From the NCBI RefSeq assembly GCF_000297495.1, contig NZ_ALWX01000043.1, positions 1-64,000 on the forward strand: a DNA stretch of 64,000 nucleotides, read 5' to 3'. Source of the DNA: Janibacter hoylei PVAS-1 (GTDB lineage Bacteria; Actinomycetota; Actinomycetes; Actinomycetales; Dermatophilaceae). The translations under genes and the position numbers were made by a program. Positions 53,557 through 62,173 of this stretch are shown one piece after another. Numbering within the stretch: the first letter of the stretch is position 1; each line of letters starts with the position of its first letter. The notes beneath the pieces were generated by a model. It saw nothing but the letters and a program-made list of their open reading frames with translations, made no database searches and had not been told where the DNA came from.

Positions 53557-53643
53557 CGGAGGGCGTGGGATTCGAACCCACGATGACGTTGCCGCCATAG
53601 CGGTTTTCAAGACCGCCGCACTAGGCCACTATGCGAGCCCTCC
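53557..53643 (-). tRNA. tRNA-Ser (anticodon UGA)
   Basis: 87-base class II tRNA on the minus strand: acceptor GGAGGGC/GCCCTCC, discriminator G, anticodon loop CTTGAAA in a GCGGT/ACCGC stem, T loop GTTCGAATC. Reads UCA and probably UCG. Its 3' end is one base from the aroQ start codon, so aroQ may be transcribed together with it. Confidence 0.97.
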
Positions 53644-53666
53644 TCGCCTGCCGCGCGGCAGGCGAG
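53643..53666. repeat. perfect 24-bp palindrome at the 5' end of tRNA-Ser(UGA)
   Basis: ctcgcctgccgc followed directly by its complement, with no loop. It touches the first base of the tRNA gene and lies upstream of both divergent genes, so it is not a terminator of either. A regulatory or processing role is open. Confidence 0.75.
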
Positions 53667-53734
53667 TCCACGGTAGGCCATGATGAGTGTGGGTAGTGTC
53701 GGGGTGAGCCGACCACCAGATCGAAAGGACTCCC

Positions 53735-54077
53735 ATGTCGAAGATCTCCTTCCTCCTCGGTGCCGCCGCCGGGTACGTGCTCGGGGCCAGGGCTGGCCGT
53801 CAGCGCTACGAGCAGATCCGCTCCGGCGCCGCCAAGGCCTGGCAGTCGTCAGCCGGTGCAGCAGCAGGTCGCGACCGCGAAGCACGCCGCCAAGACGAAG
53901 GCCGCCCCTGCCGCGCTCGATGCCGTGAGCAGCGCAGCCTCCGTCGCCGGCGACAAGATGCGCGAGGGCGCCAGCAAGATCACGGGCGACCCGTCGCGCG
54001 ACGTCCCGAGCGGCGTCGCGGCGGACACGCAGGGCCCGTCGACCTACCCGCTCGGCGACGGCCCGACGCCCGCCTGA
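53735..54077 (+). CDS. YtxH-like small protein, frameshifted
   Basis: One frame from ATG 53735 reads MSKISFLLGAAAGYVLGARA then GRQRYEQIRSGAAKAWQS, the YtxH-like start with a short membrane helix. The neighbouring frame continues QPVQQQVATAKHAAKTKAAP to the C-terminal YPLGDGPTPA. They meet in cagtcgtcag at 53844-53850. Removing one base gives 113 residues, a usual size. These proteins are membrane-anchored helices linked to stress in other bacteria. As assembled the gene is broken; a read error or recent mutation is likely. Confidence 0.65.
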
Positions 54078-54152
54078 CCCTTCGAGACGGTCGCTGCGCG
54101 ACCTCCGGGTCCTGAGGAGGGAGTCCGCGCAGCGGGCGAGCGTCTCGAAGGG
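54078..54152. repeat. inverted interspersed repeat
   Basis: cccttcgagacg and its exact complement enclose a 51-base segment that itself holds gcgcgacctccgggtcctga. The cgagacgg start is like the unit repeated within marR at 27031. It lies directly after the YtxH-like stop. Confidence 0.65.
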
Positions 54153-54172
54153 CAGGGCCCGTGGCGACACGA

Positions 54173-54217
54173 CGAAGGGAGGGTACCCACCGGTCATCGG
54201 TGGGTCCCCTCCCTTCG
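54173..54217 (-). terminator. hairpin downstream of cysE
   Basis: Arms of about 20 bases (cgaagggagggtacccaccg and an almost exact complement) around a short loop, 41 bases past the cysE stop. A further interspersed-repeat fragment begins at its right edge. Confidence 0.6.
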
Positions 54218-54258
54218 AGGCTCGCTGGCGCTCGCACCTCAGGGCCCGGCGAGCGGAC

Positions 54259-54858
54259 TCAGATGAAGAGCGCCGGGTCCGCGTAGAGCAGCTCCTGCGG
54301 CGAGCGGCCCGTGGTGTCCTCGAGCGCCGGGAACCGGTACTGCGCCGGGATGCCCGTGGCGACGGCGCCGGTCGGCACGTCCTTGACGACGACCGAGTTG
54401 GCCCCGACCTTGACATTGCTGCCGACGTGCACGTCGCCGAGGATCTTGGCCCCGGCGCCGACCATGACCTTGTCCCCCAGCGTCGGGTGACGCTTGACCC
54501 GCTTGCCGGAGGTGCCGCCGAGCGTCACGCCGTGGAAGAGCATGACGTCGTCTCCAACAACCGCCGTCTCGCCGATGACCACACCCATGCCGTGGTCGAT
54601 GAAGAAGCGGCGCCCGATGTGCGCACCCGGGTGGATCTCGATCCCCGTGAAGGAGCGCGAGAGGTAGGCGAGCACACGCGCGGGCCACTTGCCGCCGGGA
54701 CGCACCCACCAGCGGTGGGCGATGCGGTGCAGCCAGATGGCGTGCAGCCCGGCAGAGGTCAGGAGCACGACCCACCGCGAGGTCGCGGCGGGGTCGCGCT
54801 CCATGGCCGCGGCGAGATCCTCACGGATCGTGGCGCGGATCGGCAGGTGGGCGGCCAC
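54259..54858 (-). CDS. cysE: serine O-acetyltransferase
   Basis: First committed step of cysteine synthesis: serine plus acetyl-CoA gives O-acetylserine. 199 residues. The N-terminal helical part reaches about residue 65. A left-handed beta helix of hexapeptides then runs from [20 protein letters not shown] (catalytic Asp-His) through [20 protein letters not shown] to [15 protein letters not shown]. The GTG at 54858 lies 2 bases after the cysK stop. The C-terminal PALFI ends in the Ile that docks into CysK to form the cysteine synthase complex. Confidence 0.95.
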   Translation of the reverse strand: MAAHLPIRATIREDLAAAMERDPAATSRWVVLLTSAGLHAIWLHRIAHRWWVRPGGKWPARVLAYLSRSFTGIEIHPGAHIGRRFFIDHGMGVVIGETAVVGDDVMLFHGVTLGGTSGKRVKRHPTLGDKVMVGAGAKILGDVHVGSNVKVGANSVVVKDVPTGAVATGIPAQYRFPALEDTTGRSPQELLYADPALFI

Positions 54859-54860
54859 GG

Positions 54861-55787
54861 TCAGTCGAGGAGCCCTTCGAAGAGCGGGGTGGAGAGGTAT
54901 CGCTCGCCGAAGCTCGGGATGATGACGACGATCGTCTTGCCGGCATTCTCCGGCCTGCGGGCCACCTGGTCAGCCGCCGCAAAGGCGGCGCCGGAGGAGA
55001 TGCCGACGAGCAGACCCTCGTCGGTGGCCGATCGACGCGCCCAGTCCATAGCCGTCGGGGCGTCGATGTCGATGACCTCGTCGTAGATCTCGGTGTCGAG
55101 GATGTCGGGCACGAAGTTGGCGCCCAGTCCCTGGATCTTGTGCGGGCCGGGGGCACCCCCGTTGAGGATCGGGGACTCGGCCGGCTCGACCGCGATGATC
55201 TGGACGTCCGACTTCTGCGAGCGCAGGTAGCGTCCGGCGCCGGTGATGGTGCCGCCGGTGCCGATGCCGGAGATGAGGATGTCGACCTTGCCGTCGGTGT
55301 CCTCCCAGATCTCCGGACCCGTGGTCTTCTCGTGGATCGCCGGGTTGGCGGCGTTGGCGAACTGCTTGGCCTGGACGGCGCCGCGCTCGGCGGCGATCTC
55401 CTCGGCCTTCTCGACCGCACCCTTCATGCCCTTGGCGCCCTCGGTGAGGACGAGCTCAGCACCGTAGGCGCGCAGGAGCGCACGGCGCTCCTTGGACATC
55501 GTCTCCGGCATGGCCAGGACGACGTTGTAACCGCGGGCCGCGCCGACCATGGCCAGAGCGATGCCCGTATTGCCGGAGGTCGCCTCGACGATCGTGCCGC
55601 CCGGCTTGAGGTCACCGGAGGCCTCGGCCGCGTCGATGATCGCGGCGCCGATGCGGTCCTTGACCGAGTTGGCCGGGTTGTAGAACTCGAGCTTCGCGGC
55701 GACGGTCGCCTCGGACTCGATGATCCGGTTGATCCGCACGAGCGGGGTGCGGCCGACGAGCTTGGTGGCGTCTTCGTAGATGGGCAA
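54861..55787 (-). CDS. cysK: cysteine synthase A (O-acetylserine sulfhydrylase)
   Basis: PLP enzyme making cysteine from O-acetylserine and sulfide. 308 residues. [11 protein letters not shown], the Schiff-base lysine in [11 protein letters not shown] (residue 44), [12 protein letters not shown] for substrate binding, and the phosphate loop [15 protein letters not shown] are all present. cysE follows after 2 bases, so the pathway is one operon. A divergent iron-sulfur protein gene lies about 250 bases away. No S-box or T-box is seen in the leader. Confidence 0.97.
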   Translation of the reverse strand: MPIYEDATKLVGRTPLVRINRIIESEATVAAKLEFYNPANSVKDRIGAAIIDAAEASGDLKPGGTIVEATSGNTGIALAMVGAARGYNVVLAMPETMSKERRALLRAYGAELVLTEGAKGMKGAVEKAEEIAAERGAVQAKQFANAANPAIHEKTTGPEIWEDTDGKVDILISGIGTGGTITGAGRYLRSQKSDVQIIAVEPAESPILNGGAPGPHKIQGLGANFVPDILDTEIYDEVIDIDAPTAMDWARRSATDEGLLVGISSGAAFAAADQVARRPENAGKTIVVIIPSFGERYLSTPLFEGLLD

Positions 55788-56038
55788 CGCGGGTCCTTCC
55801 CTCGGGAGTCGAGTGCCGCGATGAGTGCGGCGGGCACGTCCGCGACAACGAACGCGACGTTATGGATATTCCAACACCGCGTTATCTGTCGGTGCAAGCG
55901 GGTCTCACCGCCGACGGGCGAAGGGGGCACACCCCCTTCGTCCGAGGCCGCGACGGGGCGGTGAGGCTACCCTCAGGTGACGAGTGACGCACCTCTGCGG
56001 TGCTGTCGACACAGGGGTCGAGTCCTAGACTCGGACCC

Positions 56039-59000
56039 ATGTCTGCCCTCCAGATCGTCGCGATCATCCTCGGGGTCGGGATCACCATCGTCGGATGGGG
56101 CCTGCTCGCTCGAGCCGTCAAGCACTTCGTCACCGTCTTCAAGCTCGGAGCGTCGACGCCGGCCAAGGAGCGCACGGGCCAGCCCGGCGCGCGCACGGCG
56201 ACGCTGCTGCGGGAGTTCCTCGGCCACACCCGGATGTCGCGACTGCCCATCGTGGCGATCGCCCACTGGGTCACGATGATCTCCTTCGGGGTCCTCTTCC
56301 TGACCCTGGTGCAGGCGACCTTCCAGCTCTTCGACCCGCACTTCGTGCTGCCGCTCATCGGCCACTTCTTCGTCTACGAGTGGATCACCGAGCTCTTCGC
56401 GATGACGGGCATCGTCACGATCGTCATGCTCATGGTCATCCGGCAGCGGAGCCACCCGCGCTCGGCCGCCGGTGACGAGGGCCGCAAGTCCCGCTTCTTC
56501 GGCTCGACCTTCTGGCAGGCCTACTACGTCGAGCTGACCATCCTCGGCGTCGGCATCTGCATCGCCCTGCTGCGCGGCCTGGAGCGGGCGCTCCTGCTCA
56601 ACACCGGTGAGACCGACCACGCATCGCTGCTGCACTTCCCGCTGACCGGCTGGCTCGGCTCGCTCTTCTCGGGCATGTCCGTCGGGGCGCTCGAGGCGGG
56701 CATCGTCGTCGTCGCGCTGATCAAGCTGCTCATCTCGTACGCCTGGATGATCACCATCTCGATCAACCCGACGATGGGTGTCGCGTGGCACCGCTTCCTC
56801 GCCTTCTTCAACATCTACTTCAAGCGTCACGCCGACGGCCGTACCTCCCTGGGTGAGCTGCAGCCGATGCTCGTCGACGGCAAGCCCTTCTCCATGGAGG
56901 TCATGGAGGAGATGGAGGAGGACTCGACCCTCGGCGTCGGCAAGGTCGAGGACTTCACGTGGAAGGGCCTGCTCGACTTCTCCACGTGCACCGAGTGCGG
57001 CCGCTGCCAGAGCCAGTGCCCCGCCTGGAACACCGAGAAGCCCCTCTCCCCCAAGCTGCTCATGATGACGCTGCGCGACCACGCGCACGCCAAGGCGCCC
57101 TACCTCGCTGCGGCACAGGGCGTCTCGGGCGTCTACACCCCGGCGAGCGCAGCGAAGGGCCAGACCGCCGACGGTGCCGTCGCCTTCGGTGGCGCCGAGG
57201 CCGTCCAGGCCGAGGGCGCCGTCGCGACGGCCGAGCCGGACGCGATCAACTGGGGCGAGATGTCGCTCGTCGGCCAGACCGGGTACGACATCGACCACCC
57301 GCTGTCGGCCTACAACCCGCACGGCCCCGATGCGGTCATCGACGAGGACGTCCTGTGGTCGTGCACCACCTGTGGCGCCTGCGTCGAGCAGTGCCCCGTC
57401 GACATCGAGCACGTCGACCACATCGTCGACATGCGGCGCTACCAGAACCTCATCGAGTCGGCCTTCCCGAGCGAGCTCGGCGGCCTCTTCAAGAAGCTCG
57501 AGTCCAAGGGCAACCCGTGGGGCATGGGCGCCAAGGCGCGCATGGACTGGGCGAAGGACCTCCCCTTCACCGTCAAGGTGCTCGGCGAGGACGTCGAGTC
57601 GGCCGACGACGTCGACTACCTCTTCTGGGTCGGCTGCGCCGGCGCCTACGAGGACCGCGCCAAGAAGACGACGCGCGCCGTGGCCGAGCTCTTCGACCAC
57701 GCCGGCGTGGACTTCGCGGTCCTCGGCAACGGCGAGACCTGCACCGGTGACTCCGCCCGCCGCGCGGGCAACGAGGTGCTCTTCCAGATGCTCGCGGAGC
57801 AAAACGTCGAGACGCTCAACGAGCTCGGCGCGACGAAGATCGTCGTCACGTGCGCGCACTGCTTCAACACGATCAAGAACGAGTACCCGCAGCTCGGCGG
57901 CAAGTACGAGGTGCTGCACCACACGCAGCTGCTCAACCGCCTCGTCCGCGAGAAGAAGATCGTCCCGGTCAACCGCCCCGAGGGCCCGCGCAAGTCGAGC
58001 CTGAAGGACGTCGCGTCGTCCGCGCCGTCGGTGACCTACCACGACCCGTGCTACCTGGGTCGTCACAACAACGTCTACGCCCCGCCGCGTGAGCTCATCT
58101 CGGCCCTGCCGGGTGTCGAGCTCAAGGAGATGGAGCGGACCAAGGAGAAGTCCTTCTGCTGCGGCGCCGGTGGTGCCCGCATGTGGATGGAGGAGCAGCT
58201 CGGCTCGCGGATCAACCTCAACCGCACCGAGGAGGCCATCGCGACCGGCGCCGACCGGATCGCCGTGGGCTGCCCCTTCTGCCGCGTCATGCTCAGCGAC
58301 GGCCTGACGGCCAAGCAGTCCGAGGGTGCGTCCGAGGACATCGAGGTCGTCGACGTGGCCCAGATGCTGCTCGCGTCGGTCAAGGAGGCGGTCGTCCCCG
58401 CGAAGGGCGGCACCACCGAGGCGCAGGAGCAGGCCGAGGCCGAGCCCAAGACCGCCGTCCCCGCGCCCACCGAGGGTGAGGGAGCGAAGGGGGCGACCCC
58501 CGCCGCTCCGAGCGAGGCCGAGACCGCGCAGACCGCTGCCGCGGTCGAGGAGGCCGGCGAGGACCCGCAGGCCGTCGCCGGTCGCGAGACCGCTGCGGAC
58601 AAGAACGCCGCTCCCTCGTGGGAGACCGGCGCTGCCGTGGGTGCTGGTGGGGCCGCAGCCGGTGCTGGTGCGGCCGCCACCGACTCGTCCCCTGCGGACA
58701 AGAACGCCGCTCCGTCGTGGGAGACCGGCTCGGCTGCCGAGAAGAACGCCGCCCCCTCCTGGGAGACCGGTTCGGCCGCGGAGAAGAACGCCGCCCCGTC
58801 CTGGGAGACCGGTGCCACCGCCCCGGCCACCGAGGCACCCAAGGCCGAGGAGCCGAAGGCGGACGCCACCGCCGCCGAGAAGAACGCCGCTCCCTCCTGG
58901 GAGACCGGCGCTGCTGCCCCGGCGGCTGAGGCGCCCAAGGCCGAGACCGACACCGCGACGGCTCCGGCCGCTGACGACTCGGTCGCGGCGAAGAACGCCG

Positions 59001-59707
59001 CTCCCTCCTGGGAGACCGGCGCTGCCGCCCCGGCGCCCGCTGCCGAGGCCCCGGCCACCACCGAGGCTCCGGCCGAGGCGGAGGACGAGGCGACCCCGGT
59101 CGAGGAGTCCGCTCCCCAGGCCGAGGCCGAGCAGGCTGCACCGGCGGCGGCCACCCCGGCAGCCACGGCCACGGGTGACAGCGACCTCGCGGCCAAGAAC
59201 GCGGCGCCGTCCTGGGAGACCGGCGCTGCCGCCCCGGCCGCCGCTCCCGCTGCTGCCGCTCCCGCTGAGGAGGCCGCCGCCGCGGCTCCGGCCGAGGCGG
59301 AGGACGAGGCGACCCCGGCCGAGGAGTCCGCTCCCCAGGCCGAGGCCGAGCAGGCTGCACCGGCAGCTGCGCCCACGGGTGACAGCGACCTCGCGGCCAG
59401 GAACGCGGCGCCGTCCTGGGAGACCGGTGCTGCCGCCCCGGCACCCGCCGCCGAGGCCCCGACCACCACCGAGGCTCCGGCCGAGGCGGAGGACGAGGCC
59501 CCTGCCGCCGAGGCCACCCCGGCCAAGGAAGCCGCTCCCCAGCCCGAGGTCGAGGAGGCACCTGCGGCCGAGGCCCCGGTCACCGAGGCTGCGGCCGAGG
59601 TGGAGGACGAGGCACCTGCCGCCTCCACCGAGGCCCCTGCGGCCTCGGCCGACGACAGCAACCTGTCGGAGCTGGCGAAGAAGAACGCCAACCCCTCCTG
59701 GGAGTGA
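56039..59707 (+). CDS. membrane iron-sulfur reductase (heterodisulfide-reductase-like) with repetitive C-terminal tail
   Basis: 1222 residues. About five helices span residues 5-265, like a NarI-type cytochrome-b module. Two 4Fe-4S motifs follow (CTECGRCQSQCP near 319; CTTCGACVEQCP near 441), then CCG-type domains with TCAHCFNTIKNEYP, HDPCYLGRHNNVYAP and CCGAGGARMWMEE. This core resembles M. tuberculosis Rv0338c; a role in electron transfer is inferred. From about residue 855 to the end the protein is an Ala/Pro/Glu linker carrying nine copies of KNAAPSWETG or close variants, ending KKNANPSWE. The ATG at 56039 starts a clear first helix. Confidence 0.9.
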   Translation: MSALQIVAIILGVGITIVGWGLLARAVKHFVTVFKLGASTPAKERTGQPGARTATLLREFLGHTRMSRLPIVAIAHWVTMISFGVLFLTLVQATFQLFDPHFVLPLIGHFFVYEWITELFAMTGIVTIVMLMVIRQRSHPRSAAGDEGRKSRFFGSTFWQAYYVELTILGVGICIALLRGLERALLLNTGETDHASLLHFPLTGWLGSLFSGMSVGALEAGIVVVALIKLLISYAWMITISINPTMGVAWHRFLAFFNIYFKRHADGRTSLGELQPMLVDGKPFSMEVMEEMEEDSTLGVGKVEDFTWKGLLDFSTCTECGRCQSQCPAWNTEKPLSPKLLMMTLRDHAHAKAPYLAAAQGVSGVYTPASAAKGQTADGAVAFGGAEAVQAEGAVATAEPDAINWGEMSLVGQTGYDIDHPLSAYNPHGPDAVIDEDVLWSCTTCGACVEQCPVDIEHVDHIVDMRRYQNLIESAFPSELGGLFKKLESKGNPWGMGAKARMDWAKDLPFTVKVLGEDVESADDVDYLFWVGCAGAYEDRAKKTTRAVAELFDHAGVDFAVLGNGETCTGDSARRAGNEVLFQMLAEQNVETLNELGATKIVVTCAHCFNTIKNEYPQLGGKYEVLHHTQLLNRLVREKKIVPVNRPEGPRKSSLKDVASSAPSVTYHDPCYLGRHNNVYAPPRELISALPGVELKEMERTKEKSFCCGAGGARMWMEEQLGSRINLNRTEEAIATGADRIAVGCPFCRVMLSDGLTAKQSEGASEDIEVVDVAQMLLASVKEAVVPAKGGTTEAQEQAEAEPKTAVPAPTEGEGAKGATPAAPSEAETAQTAAAVEEAGEDPQAVAGRETAADKNAAPSWETGAAVGAGGAAAGAGAAATDSSPADKNAAPSWETGSAAEKNAAPSWETGSAAEKNAAPSWETGATAPATEAPKAEEPKADATAAEKNAAPSWETGAAAPAAEAPKAETDTATAPAADDSVAAKNAAPSWETGAAAPAPAAEAPATTEAPAEAEDEATPVEESAPQAEAEQAAPAAATPAATATGDSDLAAKNAAPSWETGAAAPAAAPAAAAPAEEAAAAAPAEAEDEATPAEESAPQAEAEQAAPAAAPTGDSDLAARNAAPSWETGAAAPAPAAEAPTTTEAPAEAEDEAPAAEATPAKEAAPQPEVEEAPAAEAPVTEAAAEVEDEAPAASTEAPAASADDSNLSELAKKNANPSWE
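58601..59704 (+). repeat. coding repeat: nine KNAAPSWETG motifs
   Basis: Eight copies of [K/R]NAAPSWETG plus a terminal KNANPSWE, spaced by 7 to about 70 residues of Ala, Pro, Glu and Thr. Copies 2-4 are 13 residues apart; later copies are set in longer, mutually similar spacers (APAEAEDEATP-like). DNA of neighbouring copies is nearly identical, so recent duplication is likely. Confidence 0.9.
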
Positions 59708-59725
59708 CCTCCCGCTGACGACGAG

Positions 59726-59756
59726 AGGGCCGCCCACCGATCCGGTGGGCGGCCCT
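59726..59756. terminator. hairpin between iron-sulfur and osmolyte-transport genes
   Basis: Perfect 14-bp arms (agggccgcccaccg) around a 3-base loop, followed by ttcg. Shared by converging genes. Confidence 0.65.
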
Positions 59757-59846
59757 TTCGTCTGTGACCAGCGGGTACGACGAGACGCCCGCCGCCCGCT
59801 CGTGTCGGGAGTCGGCGGACGCCTCAGCGTCCGGCGCCAGCGAGCC

Positions 59847-60791
59847 TCAGTCGAGGCCCTCCTCCTTGAGGAAGTCCGCGGCCACCTGGTCCGGGTCCTC
59901 CTTGTCGATGTCAGTGCGCTTGAGCAGCTCCGCGAGCTTGTCGGTCGTCAGCTTCGCCGACACCTCGTCGAGCGAGGACTGGACCTCCTCCTGGACGTCC
60001 GAGCGGACGAGGGGCACGACGTTCTGACTGCCGAAGAGCTTCTTGGTGTCCTCGAGCACGACGAAGTCGTTCGCCGCGATCGACGGGTCGGTGCTGAAGA
60101 TGTTGGCCGCGTCGATCTGACCGTTCTTGAGCGCGCCACTCGTCGCCTGCCCCGCCTTGAGGGGGCGGAAGGTCTTGAACTCGATGCCGTAGGACTCCTT
60201 GAGCCCGGGGATGCCCTGGGAGCGGGTCTTGAACTCTGACGGCGCCCCGAGGGTGAGCTCCCCCGCGACCTCGGACAGGTCGTCCATGGTCTTCAGGGAC
60301 TTGCCTTCAGCGGTCTCGCGGGTGACGACGATCGAGTCCTTGTCCTCTGCCGCCGACTTCTCGAGGACGGCCGTGCCCTCGGGCAGCAGGTCCTCGAGGG
60401 CCTCGTACGTCTTGTCCGGGTCGGTCTCGGCGAAGTCCTTGTCGTAGTAGAGCGCCAGTCCGCCGGTGTACTCCGGCATGACGTCGACCGAGCCCTCGTC
60501 GAGCGCCTTGAGATAGACCTCCCGAGACCCGATCCCGGTCTTGGTCGAGGCATTGATGCCGTCGGCCTTGAGCGCACCGGCGTAGATGTGGGCGAGCAGG
60601 ATCGACTCGGAGAAGTCGGCCGACCCGACGACGATCTCGCCCGAGCCGCCGGCGTCATCGGCGCTGCTCGACGAGCTGGCGAGCGGGTCGCCACCGCCGC
60701 CGCAGGCGGTTAGGCCGAGGGCGCCGGCCGTGGCGAGCACGACCGCTGCGGTGCGGACACGTCGGCGGGATGCGGGGACGGTGGGTGTCAT
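59847..60791 (-). CDS. OpuC-like glycine betaine/choline-binding lipoprotein
   Basis: 314 residues. Lipoprotein signal ending LGLTAC with Cys30, then a Gly/Ser linker. The OpuAC-type binding fold shows IVVGSADFSESILLAHIYAG, DVMPEYTGGLALYYD and LGAPSEFKTRSQGIPGLKES, the usual signatures of osmoprotectant-binding proteins. It captures substrate for the ABC permeases encoded directly upstream. Start ATG 60791 overlaps the permease stop by four bases. Ligand (betaine, choline or other) is not settled. Confidence 0.92.
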   Translation of the reverse strand: MTPTVPASRRRVRTAAVVLATAGALGLTACGGGGDPLASSSSSADDAGGSGEIVVGSADFSESILLAHIYAGALKADGINASTKTGIGSREVYLKALDEGSVDVMPEYTGGLALYYDKDFAETDPDKTYEALEDLLPEGTAVLEKSAAEDKDSIVVTRETAEGKSLKTMDDLSEVAGELTLGAPSEFKTRSQGIPGLKESYGIEFKTFRPLKAGQATSGALKNGQIDAANIFSTDPSIAANDFVVLEDTKKLFGSQNVVPLVRSDVQEEVQSSLDEVSAKLTTDKLAELLKRTDIDKEDPDQVAADFLKEEGLD

Positions 60792-61525
60792 GGGGTTCCT
60801 CCAGCGGTCGCGGTGCGGTTGTGATCGGTTGTGGGTCGAAGGGAGCGGCTGCGTCCGGTGAGACCGGGCGAGACGACGAGACGCCCCAGCAGGGCGAAGG
60901 GGGCGTCGAGGGCGAGCGCGAGCAGTGCCACGAGGAGGGCACCACCCGCCGTGCTCGCGTAGTCCTGCGTGGCCAGCCCGTCGATGAGGAATCGGCCGAG
61001 CCCGCCGAGACCGACATAGGCGGCGACGGTGGCGGTGGCGACGACCTGGAGGACGGCGGCCCGCAGCCCGGAGATGAGTAGAGGCAGGGCGATGGGCACC
61101 TCGACGCGCCACAGCACCTGGCTGCCGGTCATGCCGATGCCGCGGGCGGCATTGCGTGCGGCAAGCGGCACGGACTCGACGCCTGCGTAGGTGCCGGAGA
61201 GGATCGACGGGATCGCGAGCAGGACGAGCACGATGACGCTCGGCACGAGGAAGGCGGCGTCACCGGGCAGCCGCGGGAGCAGCACGAGGGTCAGCGCGAA
61301 GAGCAGCCCGAGCGTCGGGACCGCCCGCAGGGCGTTGGCCGCAGTGACGAGCCAGCGCCCGCGCCCGGAGTGACCTATCCACAGCCCGACGGGGACGGCG
61401 ACGAGCGCGGCGATGACGAGGACGACCAGGGTGTAGCCGATGTGCTCGAGCAGGCGCGCGCCGATGCCGTCGGCGCCGGCCCAGCTGGCGCCCGAGGTGA
61501 GCCACCGGATGATCTCGCCGATCAT
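60788..61525 (-). CDS. OpuC-like ABC transporter permease, second subunit
   Basis: 245 residues, six membrane helices. PVGLWIGHSGRGRWLVTAAN and LRAVPTLGLLFALTL lead to the coupling EAA-like loop AARGIGMTGSQVLWRVEVPI before helix 5. The N-terminus MIGEIIRWLTSGASWAGADG is typical for OpuCD/ProW-type subunits. It overlaps both flanking genes by four bases. A helix-poor basic tail covers the last 25 residues. Confidence 0.92.
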   Translation of the reverse strand: MIGEIIRWLTSGASWAGADGIGARLLEHIGYTLVVLVIAALVAVPVGLWIGHSGRGRWLVTAANALRAVPTLGLLFALTLVLLPRLPGDAAFLVPSVIVLVLLAIPSILSGTYAGVESVPLAARNAARGIGMTGSQVLWRVEVPIALPLLISGLRAAVLQVVATATVAAYVGLGGLGRFLIDGLATQDYASTAGGALLVALLALALDAPFALLGRLVVSPGLTGRSRSLRPTTDHNRTATAGGTP

Positions 61526-62172
61526 GCCGACCCCTCCTGCCCGGCGCGGCGCCAGGGGGTGAGCAGCCGCTCGACGAGCCGGATGGCGAGGTCGAGGACG
61601 ACCGCGAGGAGGACGCACCCGAGGATCCCGGCCGCGAGCTCGCCGCTGATGGCCCGGTTGTACCCGTCGACGAGCAGGTCGCCGAGCTGGCTGACCCCGA
61701 TGAGCGAGGCGATCGAGACGATCGAGACGTTGCTGACGGCGGCCACCCGCAGTCCCGCGGCGATGACCGGGACGGCCAGCGGCAGGTCGACCCCGACGAA
61801 GCGGCGCACGGGCGTGTACCCCATGGCGACGGCGGACCGGGTGACCTCGTCGGGCACCGAGCCGAGCCCGTCGACGACCGAGCGGACGAGGAGCGCCACG
61901 GTGTAGATCGTCATGGCGACGACGACGTTGACCGGGTCGAGGATGCCGGTGCCGAGGACGAGGGGCATGAGGACGAAGAGCGCCAGCGAGGGGACCGTGT
62001 AGAGCAAACCCGCGGAGACGACGACGATCCCCCGCAGGCGCGGCTGGCGGTGGGCCAGCCAACCGAGCGGGAGGGAGACGAGCAGCCCGACGACGAGAGG
62101 CAGGCCCGCGAGCCACGAGTGCTGCAGGGTCAGGGACCCGATGTCGTCGAGGTGCTCGAGCATCCAGTCCAT
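61522..62172 (-). CDS. OpuC-like ABC transporter permease, first subunit
   Basis: 216 residues, six membrane helices. HSWLAGLPLVVGLLVSLPLG and YTVPSLALFVLMPL match OpuCB-type subunits, and the coupling loop is AVAMGYTPVRRFVGVDLPLA. It pairs with the second permease to form the channel. The start at ATG 62172 lies one base after the ATPase stop. An internal ATG (62163) is possible but less fitting. Confidence 0.92.
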   Translation of the reverse strand: MDWMLEHLDDIGSLTLQHSWLAGLPLVVGLLVSLPLGWLAHRQPRLRGIVVVSAGLLYTVPSLALFVLMPLVLGTGILDPVNVVVAMTIYTVALLVRSVVDGLGSVPDEVTRSAVAMGYTPVRRFVGVDLPLAVPVIAAGLRVAAVSNVSIVSIASLIGVSQLGDLLVDGYNRAISGELAAGILGCVLLAVVLDLAIRLVERLLTPWRRAGQEGSA

Positions 62173-62173
62173 G

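Noticed and set aside
58601-59704. Tandem KNAAPSWETG DNA repeats as a separate mobile or CRISPR-like element
   Set aside because: The repeats stay in frame with the iron-sulfur protein and end at its stop codon, so they are a protein domain.
55973-59737. 1254-codon minus-strand frame opposite the iron-sulfur protein
   Set aside because: Shadow frame with Gly/Leu/Arg repeats produced by the plus-strand repeats.
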